Shown: positions 27,171 through 37,005, counted from the stretch's first letter. The stretch: 64,000 nucleotides of DNA from Phocaeicola vulgatus ATCC 8482 (GCF_000012825.1 NC_009614.1:4898001-4962000), one strand, 5' to 3'. Numbers and translations: made by a program. The notes: a model not told the origin generated them from the letters alone.

Positions 27171-27206
27171 CAAAGGTATGACAAGACCTTCTGTCATTTT
27201 TCCAAA
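27171..27206 (-). promoter_or_regulatory. Promoter for purF-like/carA/carB
   Basis: On the - strand TACCTTTG (27178-27171) is an exact -7 match and TTTG lies at 27206-27203. The 24-bp spacing is longer than the usual 19-21 bp, so the -33 element is uncertain. The ATG is at 27113. Confidence 0.45.
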
Positions 27207-27271
27207 CTTACGGTACATCTTTCAAGAATTATGCCGGAAACTTCCTGCATAATCTCCGGCAGCATTGCCTT

Positions 27272-29116
27272 CTATTCTACTGTTACCGACTTCGCCAGAT
27301 TTCGTGGCTGATCCACATTCTTCCCTTTGCAAATGGCTACATGGTAGGCCAATAACTGTAAGGGGACCGTAGCTATCAACGGTTCGAGGCACTCTAATGT
27401 TTCGGGCAACTCAATGCAATCATCGGCCAACTTACCGATTACCGTATCTCCTTCTGTGACCAAAGCGATTACTTTTCCCTTCCGCGCCTTGATTTCCTGT
27501 ATGTTACTCATTATCTTTTCATACATCGCATTATGCGTAGCTATCACCACAACAGGCATTTCGGCATCAATCAATGCGATAGGCCCATGTTTCATCTCGG
27601 CTGCGGGATAGCCTTCAGCGTGAATATAAGATATCTCCTTCAACTTTAACGCACCTTCCAAAGCTACCGGGAAACTGTAGCCCCGTCCCAAATAGAGGAA
27701 ATTATGTGCATAGGTGAAAATACGCGACAGTTCCGCTATTTTAGGATTACTGATCAATATCTTTTTTATTTTAGCCGGAATCACAGTCAATTCCCGGATC
27801 ACTTCCAGGTATTTCTCATCTGCCATACTCCCTTTCTCTTTTGCCAGCGTCAGCGCCAGCATGGTAAGCACGGTTACCTGTCCGGTAAATGCCTTGGTGG
27901 ACGCCACTCCTATTTCCGGTCCTACATGAATATAAGAACCGGTATCTGTAATGCGCGGAATGGATGAACCTACCGCATTGCATATACCATAGATAAAAGC
28001 TCCTTTCTCTTTCGCCAGTTCTATGGCAGCCAATGTATCGGCCGTTTCACCCGATTGCGAGATAGCTATTACCACATCGTCTTCATGAATCACCGGATCA
28101 CGATAGCGGAACTCGGAGGCATATTCCACTTCTACCGGAATACGGCAGAAACTTTCTATCAGTTGTTTCCCTATCAATCCGGCATGCCACGAAGTTCCGC
28201 AAGCCACAATTACAAAGCGACGAGCCTTGAGCAGACGTTCCTTATGATCAATAACCGCCGACAGTACTACTTTATCACCGTCCGCATTGATGCGTCCACG
28301 CATACAGTCGTTAATACAATCGGGTTGTTCGAATATCTCCTTCAACATGAAATGCGGGTATCCCCCTTTCTCCAGTTGTCCCAGATTCATTTCCACCGTA
28401 CGTACTTCGGGATTTTGAAGCACGTTGTCCAGATTGACGACTTCCAATGTCTTGTCTCTGCGAATCACCGCTATCTCCCCATCTTGCAGATACACCACTT
28501 TATCCGTATACTCTACAATCGGAGTAGCATCCGAAGCCAGAAAGAATTCATCCTTCCCTATCCCTACCACCAGCGGACTGCTTTTGCGTGCTGCAATAAT
28601 CTCATCGGGATTATTCTTGTCGAGCACCGCTATAGCGTATGCGCCAATCACCTCATGCAGAGCCAACTGAACGGCAGTAAGTAAATCTAAATGGTTGGAA
28701 AGTTGGAAAAATTCAATTAACTGTACGAGAACTTCGGTATCTGTACTACTTTTAAAGATGAACCCTTTTTTTTGTAGCTTTTCTTTCAGGGTAGCGTAGT
28801 TTTCAATAATACCATTGTGGATAAGAGCTAGATTCTTTGAAGAAGAAAAATGAGGATGAGCGTTAGCCTGACAAGGCTCTCCGTGGGTGGCCCATCGGGT
28901 GTGGGCAATACCAATTGTACCGGAAACGTCTTTTTGGGAAACAAAAGCCTCTAGGTCTGAAACCTTTCCTTTCGTTTTATAAACGTTCAACCTCCTTTTT
29001 TTGTCTATCAATGCGACTCCTGCGCTATCATAGCCCCGGTATTCCAACCGCTTCAGGCCTTTTATGAGAACAGGGTAAGCATCTCGTTTTCCAATATAGC
29101 CTACTATTCCACACAT
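27272..29116 (-). CDS. glmS: Glutamine-fructose-6-phosphate aminotransferase
   Basis: The 614-residue protein makes glucosamine-6-phosphate, the first committed precursor of peptidoglycan and LPS amino sugars. It starts MCGIVGYIGKRDAYPVLIKG, with Cys2 as the nucleophile after Met removal, followed by IAHTRWATHGEP in the class II glutaminase. Two SIS isomerase domains follow (about 280-420 and 450-600) with ISQSGETADTLAA and the C-terminal DQPRNLAKSVTVE typical of GlmS. Length matches the family. A 158-bp gap with its own -7 box separates it from the purF-like gene. No glmS ribozyme-like leader was recognised. Confidence 0.97.
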   Translation of the reverse strand: MCGIVGYIGKRDAYPVLIKGLKRLEYRGYDSAGVALIDKKRRLNVYKTKGKVSDLEAFVSQKDVSGTIGIAHTRWATHGEPCQANAHPHFSSSKNLALIHNGIIENYATLKEKLQKKGFIFKSSTDTEVLVQLIEFFQLSNHLDLLTAVQLALHEVIGAYAIAVLDKNNPDEIIAARKSSPLVVGIGKDEFFLASDATPIVEYTDKVVYLQDGEIAVIRRDKTLEVVNLDNVLQNPEVRTVEMNLGQLEKGGYPHFMLKEIFEQPDCINDCMRGRINADGDKVVLSAVIDHKERLLKARRFVIVACGTSWHAGLIGKQLIESFCRIPVEVEYASEFRYRDPVIHEDDVVIAISQSGETADTLAAIELAKEKGAFIYGICNAVGSSIPRITDTGSYIHVGPEIGVASTKAFTGQVTVLTMLALTLAKEKGSMADEKYLEVIRELTVIPAKIKKILISNPKIAELSRIFTYAHNFLYLGRGYSFPVALEGALKLKEISYIHAEGYPAAEMKHGPIALIDAEMPVVVIATHNAMYEKIMSNIQEIKARKGKVIALVTEGDTVIGKLADDCIELPETLECLEPLIATVPLQLLAYHVAICKGKNVDQPRNLAKSVTVE

Positions 29117-29147
29117 AATCTACTAAGTATATGTTCTGATTCGACTG

Positions 29148-29180
29148 CAAAGATACAAATATCAATTAACATAAATGCAA
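29148..29180 (-). promoter_or_regulatory. Promoter for glmS
   Basis: On the - strand TATCTTTG (29155-29148) is an exact -7 match, with TTG at 29180-29178 and 22 bp between. The -7 box ends 32 bp before the glmS ATG. The rest of the 29117-29428 gap is AT-rich and holds only the glnN terminator. Confidence 0.55.
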
Positions 29181-29350
29181 TAAAAAACCATAAATAATTG
29201 ACGAAAGCGATAAAAAAGTAAGAATAAAAATCGAAAAGAAATATTTTATTCGTTTTTTTATAAATATGAAAACTTACAGTATGATATTGTCTGTTGTGGT
29301 TTTAGTTACGATTTGAAAGACAGTAAGCAAGCAAGAAGAGTAATGTGTAA

Positions 29351-29377
29351 AGAGGACCGTCATCCCGACGCCCCTCT
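29351..29377 (-). terminator. Terminator of the glnN operon
   Basis: On the - strand AGAGG...CGTC pairs with GACG...CCTCT around a GGGAT loop, with one internal mismatch step, and is followed by TTTAC. It lies about 50 bp after the glnN stop. Confidence 0.65.
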
Positions 29378-29428
29378 CCGCAAACTTAAAACAACCAACA
29401 AAAGAAATAGATAACCTTTATGCAGTGA

Positions 29429-31618
29429 TTATCTAATAAAAAGCAATTCACGATATTTAGGTAATGTCCACATCTGGTTGTCTACGATCAGCTCCAGCTT
29501 GTCAATATGATAACGTATCTCTTCCAGCATCGGGGCGATGGTATCGTGATAGGCAATGGCCTTTTCGCGCTCGCTCTCTATTTTGTTCGCCACTTTTCGC
29601 GCCTCCACCATGGCATTTACATGCTCGGTGATGAAAATGGTTCGCCGGGCAATCTCTTCGATGAGTTTCATGTTCTCGGCCGACAGTTGGGATGCTTTTT
29701 CCGCCGGGAAGAGCTCTTTCATTTTATACACATTGTCTATCAGCTTGCTTTGGTATTCGGTGGCTACGGGGATGATGTGGTTCATCGCCAGGTCGCCCAG
29801 CACGCGCGCCTCGATCTGGATTTTCTTTGTGTAAGTTTCCCATTTCACTTCATTGCGCGCCTCCAGCTCCTTGCGGGTCATCACGCCGGTGGATTCGAAC
29901 ATGGCGATGCTCGCGGGCTTCAAGTAGTTGTCGAAAATGAGCGGGCAGCTCGTTTCGCAGTCCAGACCCCGGTGGGCGGCCTCCGCCTTCCATTCGTCCG
30001 AGTAGCCGTTGCCGTCAAAACGGACAGGCTTGCACTCCTTGATGTAGCGGCGGATAATTTCGATGATGGCGGAGATTTTCGGTTCACCCTTTTCGATGAG
30101 CGCGTCCACGTCCTGCTTGAACCGGGCAAGTTGTTCGGCAACGGCCGCGTTGAGCGCAATCATGGCACTGGCACAGTTTGCCTCCGAGCCTACGGCGCGG
30201 AATTCGAAGCGATTGCCGGTGAAGGCGAACGGCGAGGTGCGGTTGCGGTCGGTATTGTCAATCAGCAGTTCGGGAATTTGCGGGATGTCCAGCTTCATTC
30301 CCTGTTTGCCTGCCAGTGAGACAAGGTCATCGTTGCCGCTTTCTTCTATATGGTCCAGCACTTGCGTGAGCTGTTTGCCCAGGAAAGAAGAAATGATGGC
30401 GGGCGGCGCTTCGTTGGCTCCCAGGCGATGGGCGTTGGTGGCACTCATGATAGAGGCTTTCAGCAAACCGTTGTGGTGGTATACCGCCATCAGGGTGTTG
30501 ACAATGAAGGTGATGAAGCGCAGATTGTCTTCGGCGGTCTTGCCCGGAGCCATCAGCAGAACGCCGGTGTCTGTACCCAGTGACCAGTTGTTATGCTTCC
30601 CCGAGCCGTTGACGCCTTTGAAGGGTTTTTCGTGCAGCAACAGGCGGAAGCCGTGGCTCCGCGCCACCTTGCGCATGAGCGACATGAGAAGCATGTTATG
30701 ATCTACCGCCAGGTTGCATTCTTCGAAAATGGGAGCCAGCTCAAATTGGTTGGGAGCCACTTCGTTATGGCGGGTCTTGACGGGTATGCCCAGTTCCAGC
30801 GCCTGTATTTCAAGGTCTTTCATAAAGGCAGCCACACGGGTGGGGATGGCTCCGAAGTAATGGTCTTCCAATTGCTGGTTCTTGCTGGCTTCGTGTCCCA
30901 TCAGGGTGCGCCCGGTCAGCAGCAGGTCGGGACGGGCGGCATACAGTCCTTCGTCTACCAAGAAGTATTCCTGTTCCCAGCCCAAGTAGGCCACCACTTT
31001 CTTCACTTCCGGGTTGAAGTAACGGCACACGTCCACGGCGGCTTTGCCCACAGCACTCAAGGCTTTCAGCAGTGGCGTTTTATAGTCCAGCGACTCGCCG
31101 GTGTAAGCAATGAAGACGGTAGGGATGCACAGGGTGTCGTCCACCACGAAGACAGGCGATGAGGGATCCCATGCGCTGTAGCCGCGTGCCTCGAAAGTGT
31201 TTCGGATGCCGCCGTTGGGGAAGCTGGAAGCATCGGGCTCCTGCTGTACGAGGAGTTTGCCCGAAAATTCCTCCATCATTCCACCCTTGCCGTCGTGTTC
31301 CACAAAGGCGTCGTGCTTTTCGGCTGTGCCTTCAGTCAGGGGTTGGAACCAGTGGGTGTAGTGGGTTACCCCTAGCTCAGTTGCCCAGCGTTTCATGCCT
31401 GCCGCCACTTCGTCGGCTATGGCACGCTCCAGGGGGGCACCGTTGTCCATGGCGTCCGTCAGTTTGGCATAAACGGCGCCGGGCAGATACTTGAACATTT
31501 TCTCGCGGTTGAAAACGTATTTGGCGAAATATTCACTGGGCCTTTCGGCTGGTGTCTCCACCGTTGCTGCTTTCTTCTTGAAAGCCGTTTCGACTACTCT
31601 GAATCTTAATTTTGACAT
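29429..31618 (-). CDS. glnN: Glutamine synthetase type III
   Basis: The 729-residue protein is the large GSIII form typical of Bacteroidetes rather than the 450-470-residue GSI. It has the GSIII N-terminal extension (RPSEYFAKYVFNREKM), the catalytic segments HYTHWFQPLTEGTAEKHD, FKGVNGSGKHNNWSLGTD (substrate-binding) and NRTSPFAFTGNRFEFRAVGS (ATP-binding), and the long helical C-terminus. It condenses ammonium and glutamate to glutamine in the cytoplasm. It is the last gene of the run dapF-dapL-OMP-PII-amtB-glnN and lies 57 bp after amtB. To the eye its codons are richer in G and C than those of glmS and the capsule genes, as expected for a highly expressed gene. Confidence 0.96.
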   Translation of the reverse strand: MSKLRFRVVETAFKKKAATVETPAERPSEYFAKYVFNREKMFKYLPGAVYAKLTDAMDNGAPLERAIADEVAAGMKRWATELGVTHYTHWFQPLTEGTAEKHDAFVEHDGKGGMMEEFSGKLLVQQEPDASSFPNGGIRNTFEARGYSAWDPSSPVFVVDDTLCIPTVFIAYTGESLDYKTPLLKALSAVGKAAVDVCRYFNPEVKKVVAYLGWEQEYFLVDEGLYAARPDLLLTGRTLMGHEASKNQQLEDHYFGAIPTRVAAFMKDLEIQALELGIPVKTRHNEVAPNQFELAPIFEECNLAVDHNMLLMSLMRKVARSHGFRLLLHEKPFKGVNGSGKHNNWSLGTDTGVLLMAPGKTAEDNLRFITFIVNTLMAVYHHNGLLKASIMSATNAHRLGANEAPPAIISSFLGKQLTQVLDHIEESGNDDLVSLAGKQGMKLDIPQIPELLIDNTDRNRTSPFAFTGNRFEFRAVGSEANCASAMIALNAAVAEQLARFKQDVDALIEKGEPKISAIIEIIRRYIKECKPVRFDGNGYSDEWKAEAAHRGLDCETSCPLIFDNYLKPASIAMFESTGVMTRKELEARNEVKWETYTKKIQIEARVLGDLAMNHIIPVATEYQSKLIDNVYKMKELFPAEKASQLSAENMKLIEEIARRTIFITEHVNAMVEARKVANKIESEREKAIAYHDTIAPMLEEIRYHIDKLELIVDNQMWTLPKYRELLFIR

Positions 31619-31675
31619 AATACCTAAATTTGTTTAGTTGTTGATTAGTAGAGTGAATGGAAAAAACTTTTGTGA

Positions 31676-33034
31676 TTAATTGTATGCTGACTCGCCATGC
31701 TCGTAGATATCGAGTCCTTCCTCTTCAATGCGTTTCGGAACACGCAAGCCATGTATCTTGTCCAGCACTTTAAAGACAATGAAGCCCATGCCTGCCGCCC
31801 ACGCTCCTACCACGGCCGCGCCGAAGAGCTGTGCCAGCAGGAAGCTGCTGCCGCCGCCATAGAACAGTCCCTTTTCTGTAGCGAAGAGTCCTGTAAGAAT
31901 CGTTCCCAGGCAACCGCAAACGCCGTGTACGGACGATGCGCCTACGGGGTCGTCAATCTTTAGCACATGGTCGATAAAGTCGACTGCAAATATCATTACC
32001 ACGCCGCAAATGGCACCGATAAGTACAGACCCGAAAGGCGATACCAGGTCACATCCCGCCGTGATGCCCACCAGTCCTGCCAGCACACCGTTCAGTGTGA
32101 GGGACAAGGAAGGTTTGCCATACTTCATCCAACTCGCCACCAGTGCGAAGAAACCTCCTGCACAAGCTGCCAGGTTGGTGGTGAGGAACACATGCGAAAT
32201 GGCTGTCTGGTCTCCACTTGTTGCCGCTGCCAACTGCGAACCGGGGTTGAACCCGAACCAGCCGAACCAAAGGATAAACACGCCCAGGCAGGCAAGCGTC
32301 AAACTATGACCGGGGATGGCCCTTGATTTGCCGTCTTTCCCGTATTTGCCAATACGCGGTCCCAGAATGGCGGCGCCCACCAGGGCAATCCATCCGCCTA
32401 CGGAGTGAACCACCGTAGAGCCGGCAAAGTCATGGAAAGTAGCGCCGAACGTCCTCATCATAAAGGAGCCTTCGTCTCCGTTCATCAGCCATCCTCCGCC
32501 CCAGGTCCAGTGGCCGGAAACCGGATAAATGAGTACGCTGATAAAGACAGTATAGACCAGATACATGGAGAACTTAGTACGTTCCGCCATGGCTCCGGAC
32601 ACGATGGTGGCCGCCGTGGCGCAGAATACAGTCTGGAAAATCAGGAAGCCTTCGATGGGCAATCCGTTGTCGATGATTTTGTCCATCGCCTCCAAGTTGA
32701 AAAAATGGGGGGCGCCCACAAAACCGCCTATGCCGAACATCAGCCCGAAGCCGATGAACCAGAACAGGATGGAGCCGAACATGAAGTCTACCAGATTTTT
32801 CATCAGCACGTTGGCCGTGTTCTTGGTACGGATGAACCCGGCTTCTACCAAGGCGAATCCCGGTTGCATGAAGAATACCAGCATGGCAGCAAGTAGCATC
32901 CATACAGTGTTGAGTCCGGTAGCAAGTTCGCCCAGGGCCCCGGCGGTTGCATCGGGCGCCGCGGTGGTGGCTGCCACGCCTGCATCTTGCGCCCAAAGGC
33001 CGGCGGGGAGCATAAATAAGAGTATAGTATCCAT
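31676..33034 (-). CDS. amtB: Ammonium transporter (Amt family)
   Basis: The 452-residue protein has an N-terminal signal-like hydrophobic stretch ending near LWAQDA, then about eleven membrane helices. The two pore histidines are recognisable in AGSTVVHSVGGW and GASSVHGVCGCLG, and the phenylalanine gate region in GFALVEAGFIRTKN. It conducts ammonium/ammonia across the inner membrane. It lies 75 bp downstream of the PII gene and 57 bp upstream of glnN. Coupling to PII is the rule for this transporter family, so PII probably blocks the pore when nitrogen is plentiful. Confidence 0.95.
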   Translation of the reverse strand: MDTILLFMLPAGLWAQDAGVAATTAAPDATAGALGELATGLNTVWMLLAAMLVFFMQPGFALVEAGFIRTKNTANVLMKNLVDFMFGSILFWFIGFGLMFGIGGFVGAPHFFNLEAMDKIIDNGLPIEGFLIFQTVFCATAATIVSGAMAERTKFSMYLVYTVFISVLIYPVSGHWTWGGGWLMNGDEGSFMMRTFGATFHDFAGSTVVHSVGGWIALVGAAILGPRIGKYGKDGKSRAIPGHSLTLACLGVFILWFGWFGFNPGSQLAAATSGDQTAISHVFLTTNLAACAGGFFALVASWMKYGKPSLSLTLNGVLAGLVGITAGCDLVSPFGSVLIGAICGVVMIFAVDFIDHVLKIDDPVGASSVHGVCGCLGTILTGLFATEKGLFYGGGSSFLLAQLFGAAVVGAWAAGMGFIVFKVLDKIHGLRVPKRIEEEGLDIYEHGESAYN

Positions 33035-33109
33035 AATTTTTCTCGTTTACGTTGTAGTATTGTTTTATTCCCGACTTTACTTTTGCCGGTAAAGGGAAGT
33101 AGCTTGCGC

Positions 33110-33466
33110 TTATTTTTCCTGTTCTGCATTATACAGGGCTATGTCACCCCGCTCGCCCGTGCGTATGCGGACGGCGTCTTCAATGGGGATGACGAAAATA
33201 CGTCCGTCGCCTATCTCGCCGGTGTGCGCCGCCTTGATGATGGCTTGCACTGTTTTCTCCACATTCTTTTCGCGCACCACGATGGAAACCAGGATTCTTT
33301 CAATCGAACTGGTATCATACACCACGCCACGGTAGATACGTCCCTGGCGTGCTTTGCCAATGCCTCTTACATCGTAGTAGGAAAACCATTCGATGTCGGC
33401 TTCGAGCAACGCGTCCTTTACGTCCTCGAACTTGGTCTTACGGATAATAGCCTCAATTTTCTTCAT
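33110..33466 (-). CDS. glnK: Nitrogen regulatory PII protein
   Basis: The 118-residue protein is a complete PII signal protein. It has MKKIEAIIRKTKFEDVKDAL at the N-terminus, the T-loop GKARQGRIYRGVVYDTSSIE (with a Tyr in the position uridylylated in Escherichia coli GlnB), the B-loop TGEIGDGRIFVIPIEDAVRI and TGERG. It senses ATP/ADP and 2-oxoglutarate and, by family precedent, gates AmtB. The segment IEWFSYYDVRGIG differs from the usual VTGLT-V-E-V-G pattern in this region. No GlnD-type uridylyltransferase is in the window. It could equally be named glnB; adjacency to amtB favours glnK. Confidence 0.93.
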   Translation of the reverse strand: MKKIEAIIRKTKFEDVKDALLEADIEWFSYYDVRGIGKARQGRIYRGVVYDTSSIERILVSIVVREKNVEKTVQAIIKAAHTGEIGDGRIFVIPIEDAVRIRTGERGDIALYNAEQEK

Positions 33467-33581
33467 TGTTGTACTTGTAATTTATATGTTCCAATCTTTT
33501 TACCTTTTTAAAAACTGATACCTCTCTATTTTGTCGTTATGTCTGAATTTGTTGTCGTACCTGCATTTTCAGCACTTCCTG

Positions 33582-34307
33582 TCAGAAACCCAGTCCGAAT
33601 ACGAAATAGGCCCCTTCGGTGCGCGGATTCACCGTCACCTTGGCGAAGGCGGGGACTGAGAATGAGTCTGTAATCTTGATTTCCTTGGATGCCCCAAGGC
33701 TGATGTCGCATACGGCGAACCCGTCCGAACCACTGCATTCCGGATCTGCGGACACGTTATAGAAGTCATTGGCCCATGGCGTGGCTCCTATTTCTGCCGT
33801 CCAGTCCAGACCTGCCAATTTGAAGGGGGCGGCGAGTGATATGTAAGAGGAGTAAGCCCGGTCGCCGTCCTTGTTCACCCCATCGTCGCCTGCAAAGTTG
33901 GTGTACCAGTTCACTGCCAACGGACCGAAATCGTAGCCTATCTGCGCTTCGAATACATGGCTGGTATGGTGCGTGCCATAGTGGAAATAGCCGGGACCGC
34001 CATTGAACCAGTAGTCTGTCACCGAAATGCTGAAACCGCCGGTACTGTAGCCCAGCGTCAGGTCCAGTTCTTTCGTATCAGCGGACTCAATGCCTGCGGA
34101 TCCCCATGCACCGAGCGAAAATCCTTTGTAGGCAACGGACAATGACGGCTGTATGCTTACGCCTCCCAAATCCTGTCCGCGCCAAATATAGCCGCTTACC
34201 AAGTCAGCTCCTACACTGGCTTCCACCTTGTCTTGAGCGATGCTCGTTGCCGGCACTGCCATGGACATGCCTAATAGCAATGCCGTTTCCTTAAAATTCA
34301 TCTTCAT
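33582..34307 (-). CDS. Outer membrane beta-barrel protein in the ammonium operon (TorF-like)
   Basis: The 241-residue precursor has a signal peptide (MKMNFKETALLLGMSMAVPA, cut near SIAQ) and alternating beta strands from VEASVGADLVSGYIWRGQD to the end. It terminates in Phe (YFVFGLGF), the usual signature for outer membrane insertion. The IWRGQ block near the start recalls the TorF/gcw_chp family of putative channels. It lies between dapL and PII, with 115-bp gaps on both sides. From context it may let ammonium or another small nitrogen compound cross the outer membrane; nothing in the sequence proves a substrate. Confidence 0.75.
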   Translation of the reverse strand: MKMNFKETALLLGMSMAVPATSIAQDKVEASVGADLVSGYIWRGQDLGGVSIQPSLSVAYKGFSLGAWGSAGIESADTKELDLTLGYSTGGFSISVTDYWFNGGPGYFHYGTHHTSHVFEAQIGYDFGPLAVNWYTNFAGDDGVNKDGDRAYSSYISLAAPFKLAGLDWTAEIGATPWANDFYNVSADPECSGSDGFAVCDISLGASKEIKITDSFSVPAFAKVTVNPRTEGAYFVFGLGF

Positions 34308-34423
34308 AGCTTTTTACCTTTTAATTAATAATAGTGAGTATGTCATATTTTATATACCTATTGGCTTGATTGATGTAAGTCCGGTGCAAGCACACAGTGC
34401 TTCAAGGTGTTGCCGTGTACAGC

Positions 34424-35653
34424 TCAGAGCAACCATTTCCTGATCCGTTTCATGGCTTCTTCGCAATCCGCCCGCTCTCCGAAAGCGGTCAAGCGGATAT
34501 ATCCTTCACCACTGGGGCCGAAGCCTACTCCCGGCGTGCCCACTACATTGGCTTCATACAGCATCTGTTCAAAGAATTTCCACGAGCTTACCTCGCCCGG
34601 CGCCTTCACCCACAGGTAGGGGGCGTTCTCTCCGCCGAAAACTTTGAGTCCTGTACTTTCCAACGCTTCTTTCATGATGCGGGCGTTAGCCATATAATAC
34701 TGTATGATGGCTTTCACTTGCTTTTTGCCCTCGGGGGTATAGATCGCTTCGGCACCACGCTGGGTGATATAGGATGTCCCGTTGAACTTGGTGCACTGGC
34801 GGCGGTTCCACATCCGGTTCAGCGGAATGCGCTCTCCTTCCAGCGTGGCGGCTGTGAGTTCTTTCGGTACGACGGTGTATCCGCAACGCACCCCGGTGAA
34901 TCCGGCCGTCTTCGAGAAACTGCGAAATTCTATCGCTACTTTCTTCGCTCCTTTTATCTCATAAATGGAGTGAGGAATGTCCGGGTCTTGTATGTAGGCC
35001 TCGTAGGCAGCATCGTAAAGGATGAGGGTATCATTTTCCAATGCATAGTTCACCCATTTTTTCAGTTCGGCCTTGCTAATGACCGTCCCCGTAGGGTTAT
35101 TGGGATAGCAGAGGTATAGGATATCTATCCTGCGGTCGGGAATTTCGGGCACGAAATTATTCTCGCTCAGGCAAGGCAAGTATACCACGTTGCTCCATCG
35201 CCCGTCTTCCAGTATCCCGGCACGGCCGCACATTACGTTCGAGTCGATGTATACGGGGTAGATGGGGTCTGTCACGCCGATGCTGTTGTCGTGGCGAAGG
35301 ATGTCTCCGATATTTCCCGTATCGCTCTTGGCGCCGTCACTGATAAAGACTTCGCCGGGTTCCAGATAGACGCCGCGCGGAGCGTAATCGTTCCTGATGA
35401 CGGCATCTATCAGGAAATCATAACCTTGTTCGGGACCGTAACCGTGGAATGTCTCTTTGTTTGCCAGCTCGTCTACTGCCTTATACATGGCTTCGATGGA
35501 AGTTTGAGGCAGCGGGCGGGTTACATCTCCGATACCCAGACGGATAAGGTCCGTTTTGGGATGAGAGACTTTGAATGCATTTACCTTTTTGGCAATGTCC
35601 GAAAACAAGTAATTGTTTGGTAGTTTTAAAAAATGTTCGTTTACTAGTGCCAT
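34424..35653 (-). CDS. dapL: LL-diaminopimelate aminotransferase
   Basis: The 409-residue protein is a class I/II PLP aminotransferase with the DapL signature: LPNNYLFSDIAKKVNAFK and LIRLGIGDVTRPLP at the start, LYLCYPNNPTGTVI in the middle, and the PLP lysine in EFRSFSKTAGFTGVRCGY. It converts tetrahydrodipicolinate and glutamate directly to LL-diaminopimelate, replacing the succinylase branch of lysine and peptidoglycan synthesis. It lies 46 bp after dapF. Its glutamate donor links it to the nitrogen genes downstream. The length is exactly that of the family. Confidence 0.95.
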   Translation of the reverse strand: MALVNEHFLKLPNNYLFSDIAKKVNAFKVSHPKTDLIRLGIGDVTRPLPQTSIEAMYKAVDELANKETFHGYGPEQGYDFLIDAVIRNDYAPRGVYLEPGEVFISDGAKSDTGNIGDILRHDNSIGVTDPIYPVYIDSNVMCGRAGILEDGRWSNVVYLPCLSENNFVPEIPDRRIDILYLCYPNNPTGTVISKAELKKWVNYALENDTLILYDAAYEAYIQDPDIPHSIYEIKGAKKVAIEFRSFSKTAGFTGVRCGYTVVPKELTAATLEGERIPLNRMWNRRQCTKFNGTSYITQRGAEAIYTPEGKKQVKAIIQYYMANARIMKEALESTGLKVFGGENAPYLWVKAPGEVSSWKFFEQMLYEANVVGTPGVGFGPSGEGYIRLTAFGERADCEEAMKRIRKWLL

Positions 35654-35699
35654 CGTTGTTATTGTTTTTATCGTTGTTTTAAGTTTTTCAAAATCAGTA

Positions 35700-36542
35700 T
35701 CACATCTCTATTTCGCCTTCGAAAACCTTTCCGGCCGGACCGGTCATGTATACATGTCCGTCTTTCTCGTTCCAATGGATGTGGAGATCGCCTCCGTCCA
35801 TCCTTACCCACGATTTTCGTCCGGCTTTATGGTTCAGTACGGCCGCCACGGCGGTGGCGCAGGCCCCTGTTCCGCAAGCCATTGTGATGCCCGAACCTCT
35901 TTCCCACACTCTCATCCGTAGGGATTGATCCGGCAATATTTCTACAAATTCCACATTGGTCCGCTCAGGAAAAAGCGGATGATTTTCCAGTTTCGGGCCA
36001 ACCGCGGGCAAATCCACCTCTTTTATATCATCTACGAAAATGACAACATGCGGATTTCCCATGCAGACGAATGTTCCTTTGTATTCTTTTCCATCGGCCG
36101 GGATGGTTTCTGCCAGCATTCCGCCGGTTTTCGTAGCTATCTGTCCGGGATTCGATAGCAGAGGCGTACCCATATCTACGGTTACATCCTTCACCACCCC
36201 GTTGCCTGTATGAAGTTTCAGGATTTTGATTCCCGAAAGGGTTTCCAGCGTGATCACCTCCTTATCCGTCAGTCCTTTCTCGTATACATATTTGCCTATG
36301 CAGCGCGAGGCGTTTCCACACATCATGGCTTCGGAGCCGTCTGCATTGAATATACGCATACTGAAATCCGCTTTTTCGGATGCTCCAATCAGTACCAGAC
36401 CGTCCGCACCGATACCGGTATGATAAGTGCTCCATTTTCTGGCGGCTTTTATCGGATCTTGCAGCGGAGAAGACAAGGTATTTACATAGATATAATCATT
36501 GCCGGTTCCTTGCATCTTGGTGAACTTGATAGTTGTTGCCAT
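35700..36542 (-). CDS. dapF: Diaminopimelate epimerase
   Basis: The 280-residue protein converts LL- to meso-diaminopimelate, giving the peptidoglycan cross-link residue and the lysine precursor. Both catalytic cysteines are present, in [14 protein letters not shown] and [12 protein letters not shown], and the N-terminal [14 protein letters not shown] is typical. It is the first gene of the long - strand run and directly precedes dapL, so the two steps after tetrahydrodipicolinate are made together. A -7 box lies 50 bp upstream. Confidence 0.96.
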   Translation of the reverse strand: MATTIKFTKMQGTGNDYIYVNTLSSPLQDPIKAARKWSTYHTGIGADGLVLIGASEKADFSMRIFNADGSEAMMCGNASRCIGKYVYEKGLTDKEVITLETLSGIKILKLHTGNGVVKDVTVDMGTPLLSNPGQIATKTGGMLAETIPADGKEYKGTFVCMGNPHVVIFVDDIKEVDLPAVGPKLENHPLFPERTNVEFVEILPDQSLRMRVWERGSGITMACGTGACATAVAAVLNHKAGRKSWVRMDGGDLHIHWNEKDGHVYMTGPAGKVFEGEIEM

Positions 36543-36591
36543 TTTGATTAATACTTATTTATTGTGGTTTCCTTTTGCTTTTAATTCTGTG

Positions 36592-36599
36592 CAAATATA
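36592..36599 (-). promoter_or_regulatory. -7 box for dapF and the genes below it
   Basis: On the - strand this reads TATATTTG, matching TAnnTTTG, 50 bp before the ATG at 36542. No -33 TTTG is visible. Confidence 0.4.
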
Positions 36600-36735
36600 T
36601 ATCTTTTTGATATTTTATAAGATATAATTGTTTCTATTTTCTTATTTATTTTCATTCTAATAACAAATAGAAACAGAAGCATTTATTTTTTCTTTCAAAT
36701 TGCATCAAAACAAGGGTAGATAGTTTTGAATTGTA

Positions 36736-36800
36736 AGTCAATAGGTCGTTATATGATTGGGGAATGTAATATTCCCATTATTATATTCGGTCGATTGACT
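36736..36800. promoter_or_regulatory. Nested palindromes in the dapF-gltB divergent region
   Basis: AGTCAAT (36736-36742) faces ATTGACT (36794-36800), and between them GGGAAT (36760-36765) faces ATTCCC (36771-36776). They lie near the middle of the 523-bp gap between the divergent dapF and gltB genes, well placed for a regulator that serves both directions. The rest of the gap is AT-rich, and I see no gene in it. Confidence 0.45.
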
Positions 36801-37005
36801 ATAAAGGGGATATGCCGTCATAAATACAATCTATATGAATAAAAGAAATGCCCAAACTTACAATTTAAAAGTATTTTTCACAATCTAGCTTTCAAATATT
36901 AAATATACACGTCATATATACAACAAACTGTAATACAGAGACGCAAGACTGCATCTTTTTATCAAAAGAAAGCACCAACTCTTCATCAAAAAGAAATAAA
37001 TTACC

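Noticed and set aside
29117-29428. glmS ribozyme or sRNA in the glmS upstream region
   Set aside because: Only a standard promoter and the glnN terminator are recognisable; there is no ribozyme core, and this ribozyme is a Firmicutes feature.
29507-30319. 270-codon + strand open frame opposite glnN
   Set aside because: It is a shadow of a GC-biased, highly expressed gene; no start signals or motifs.
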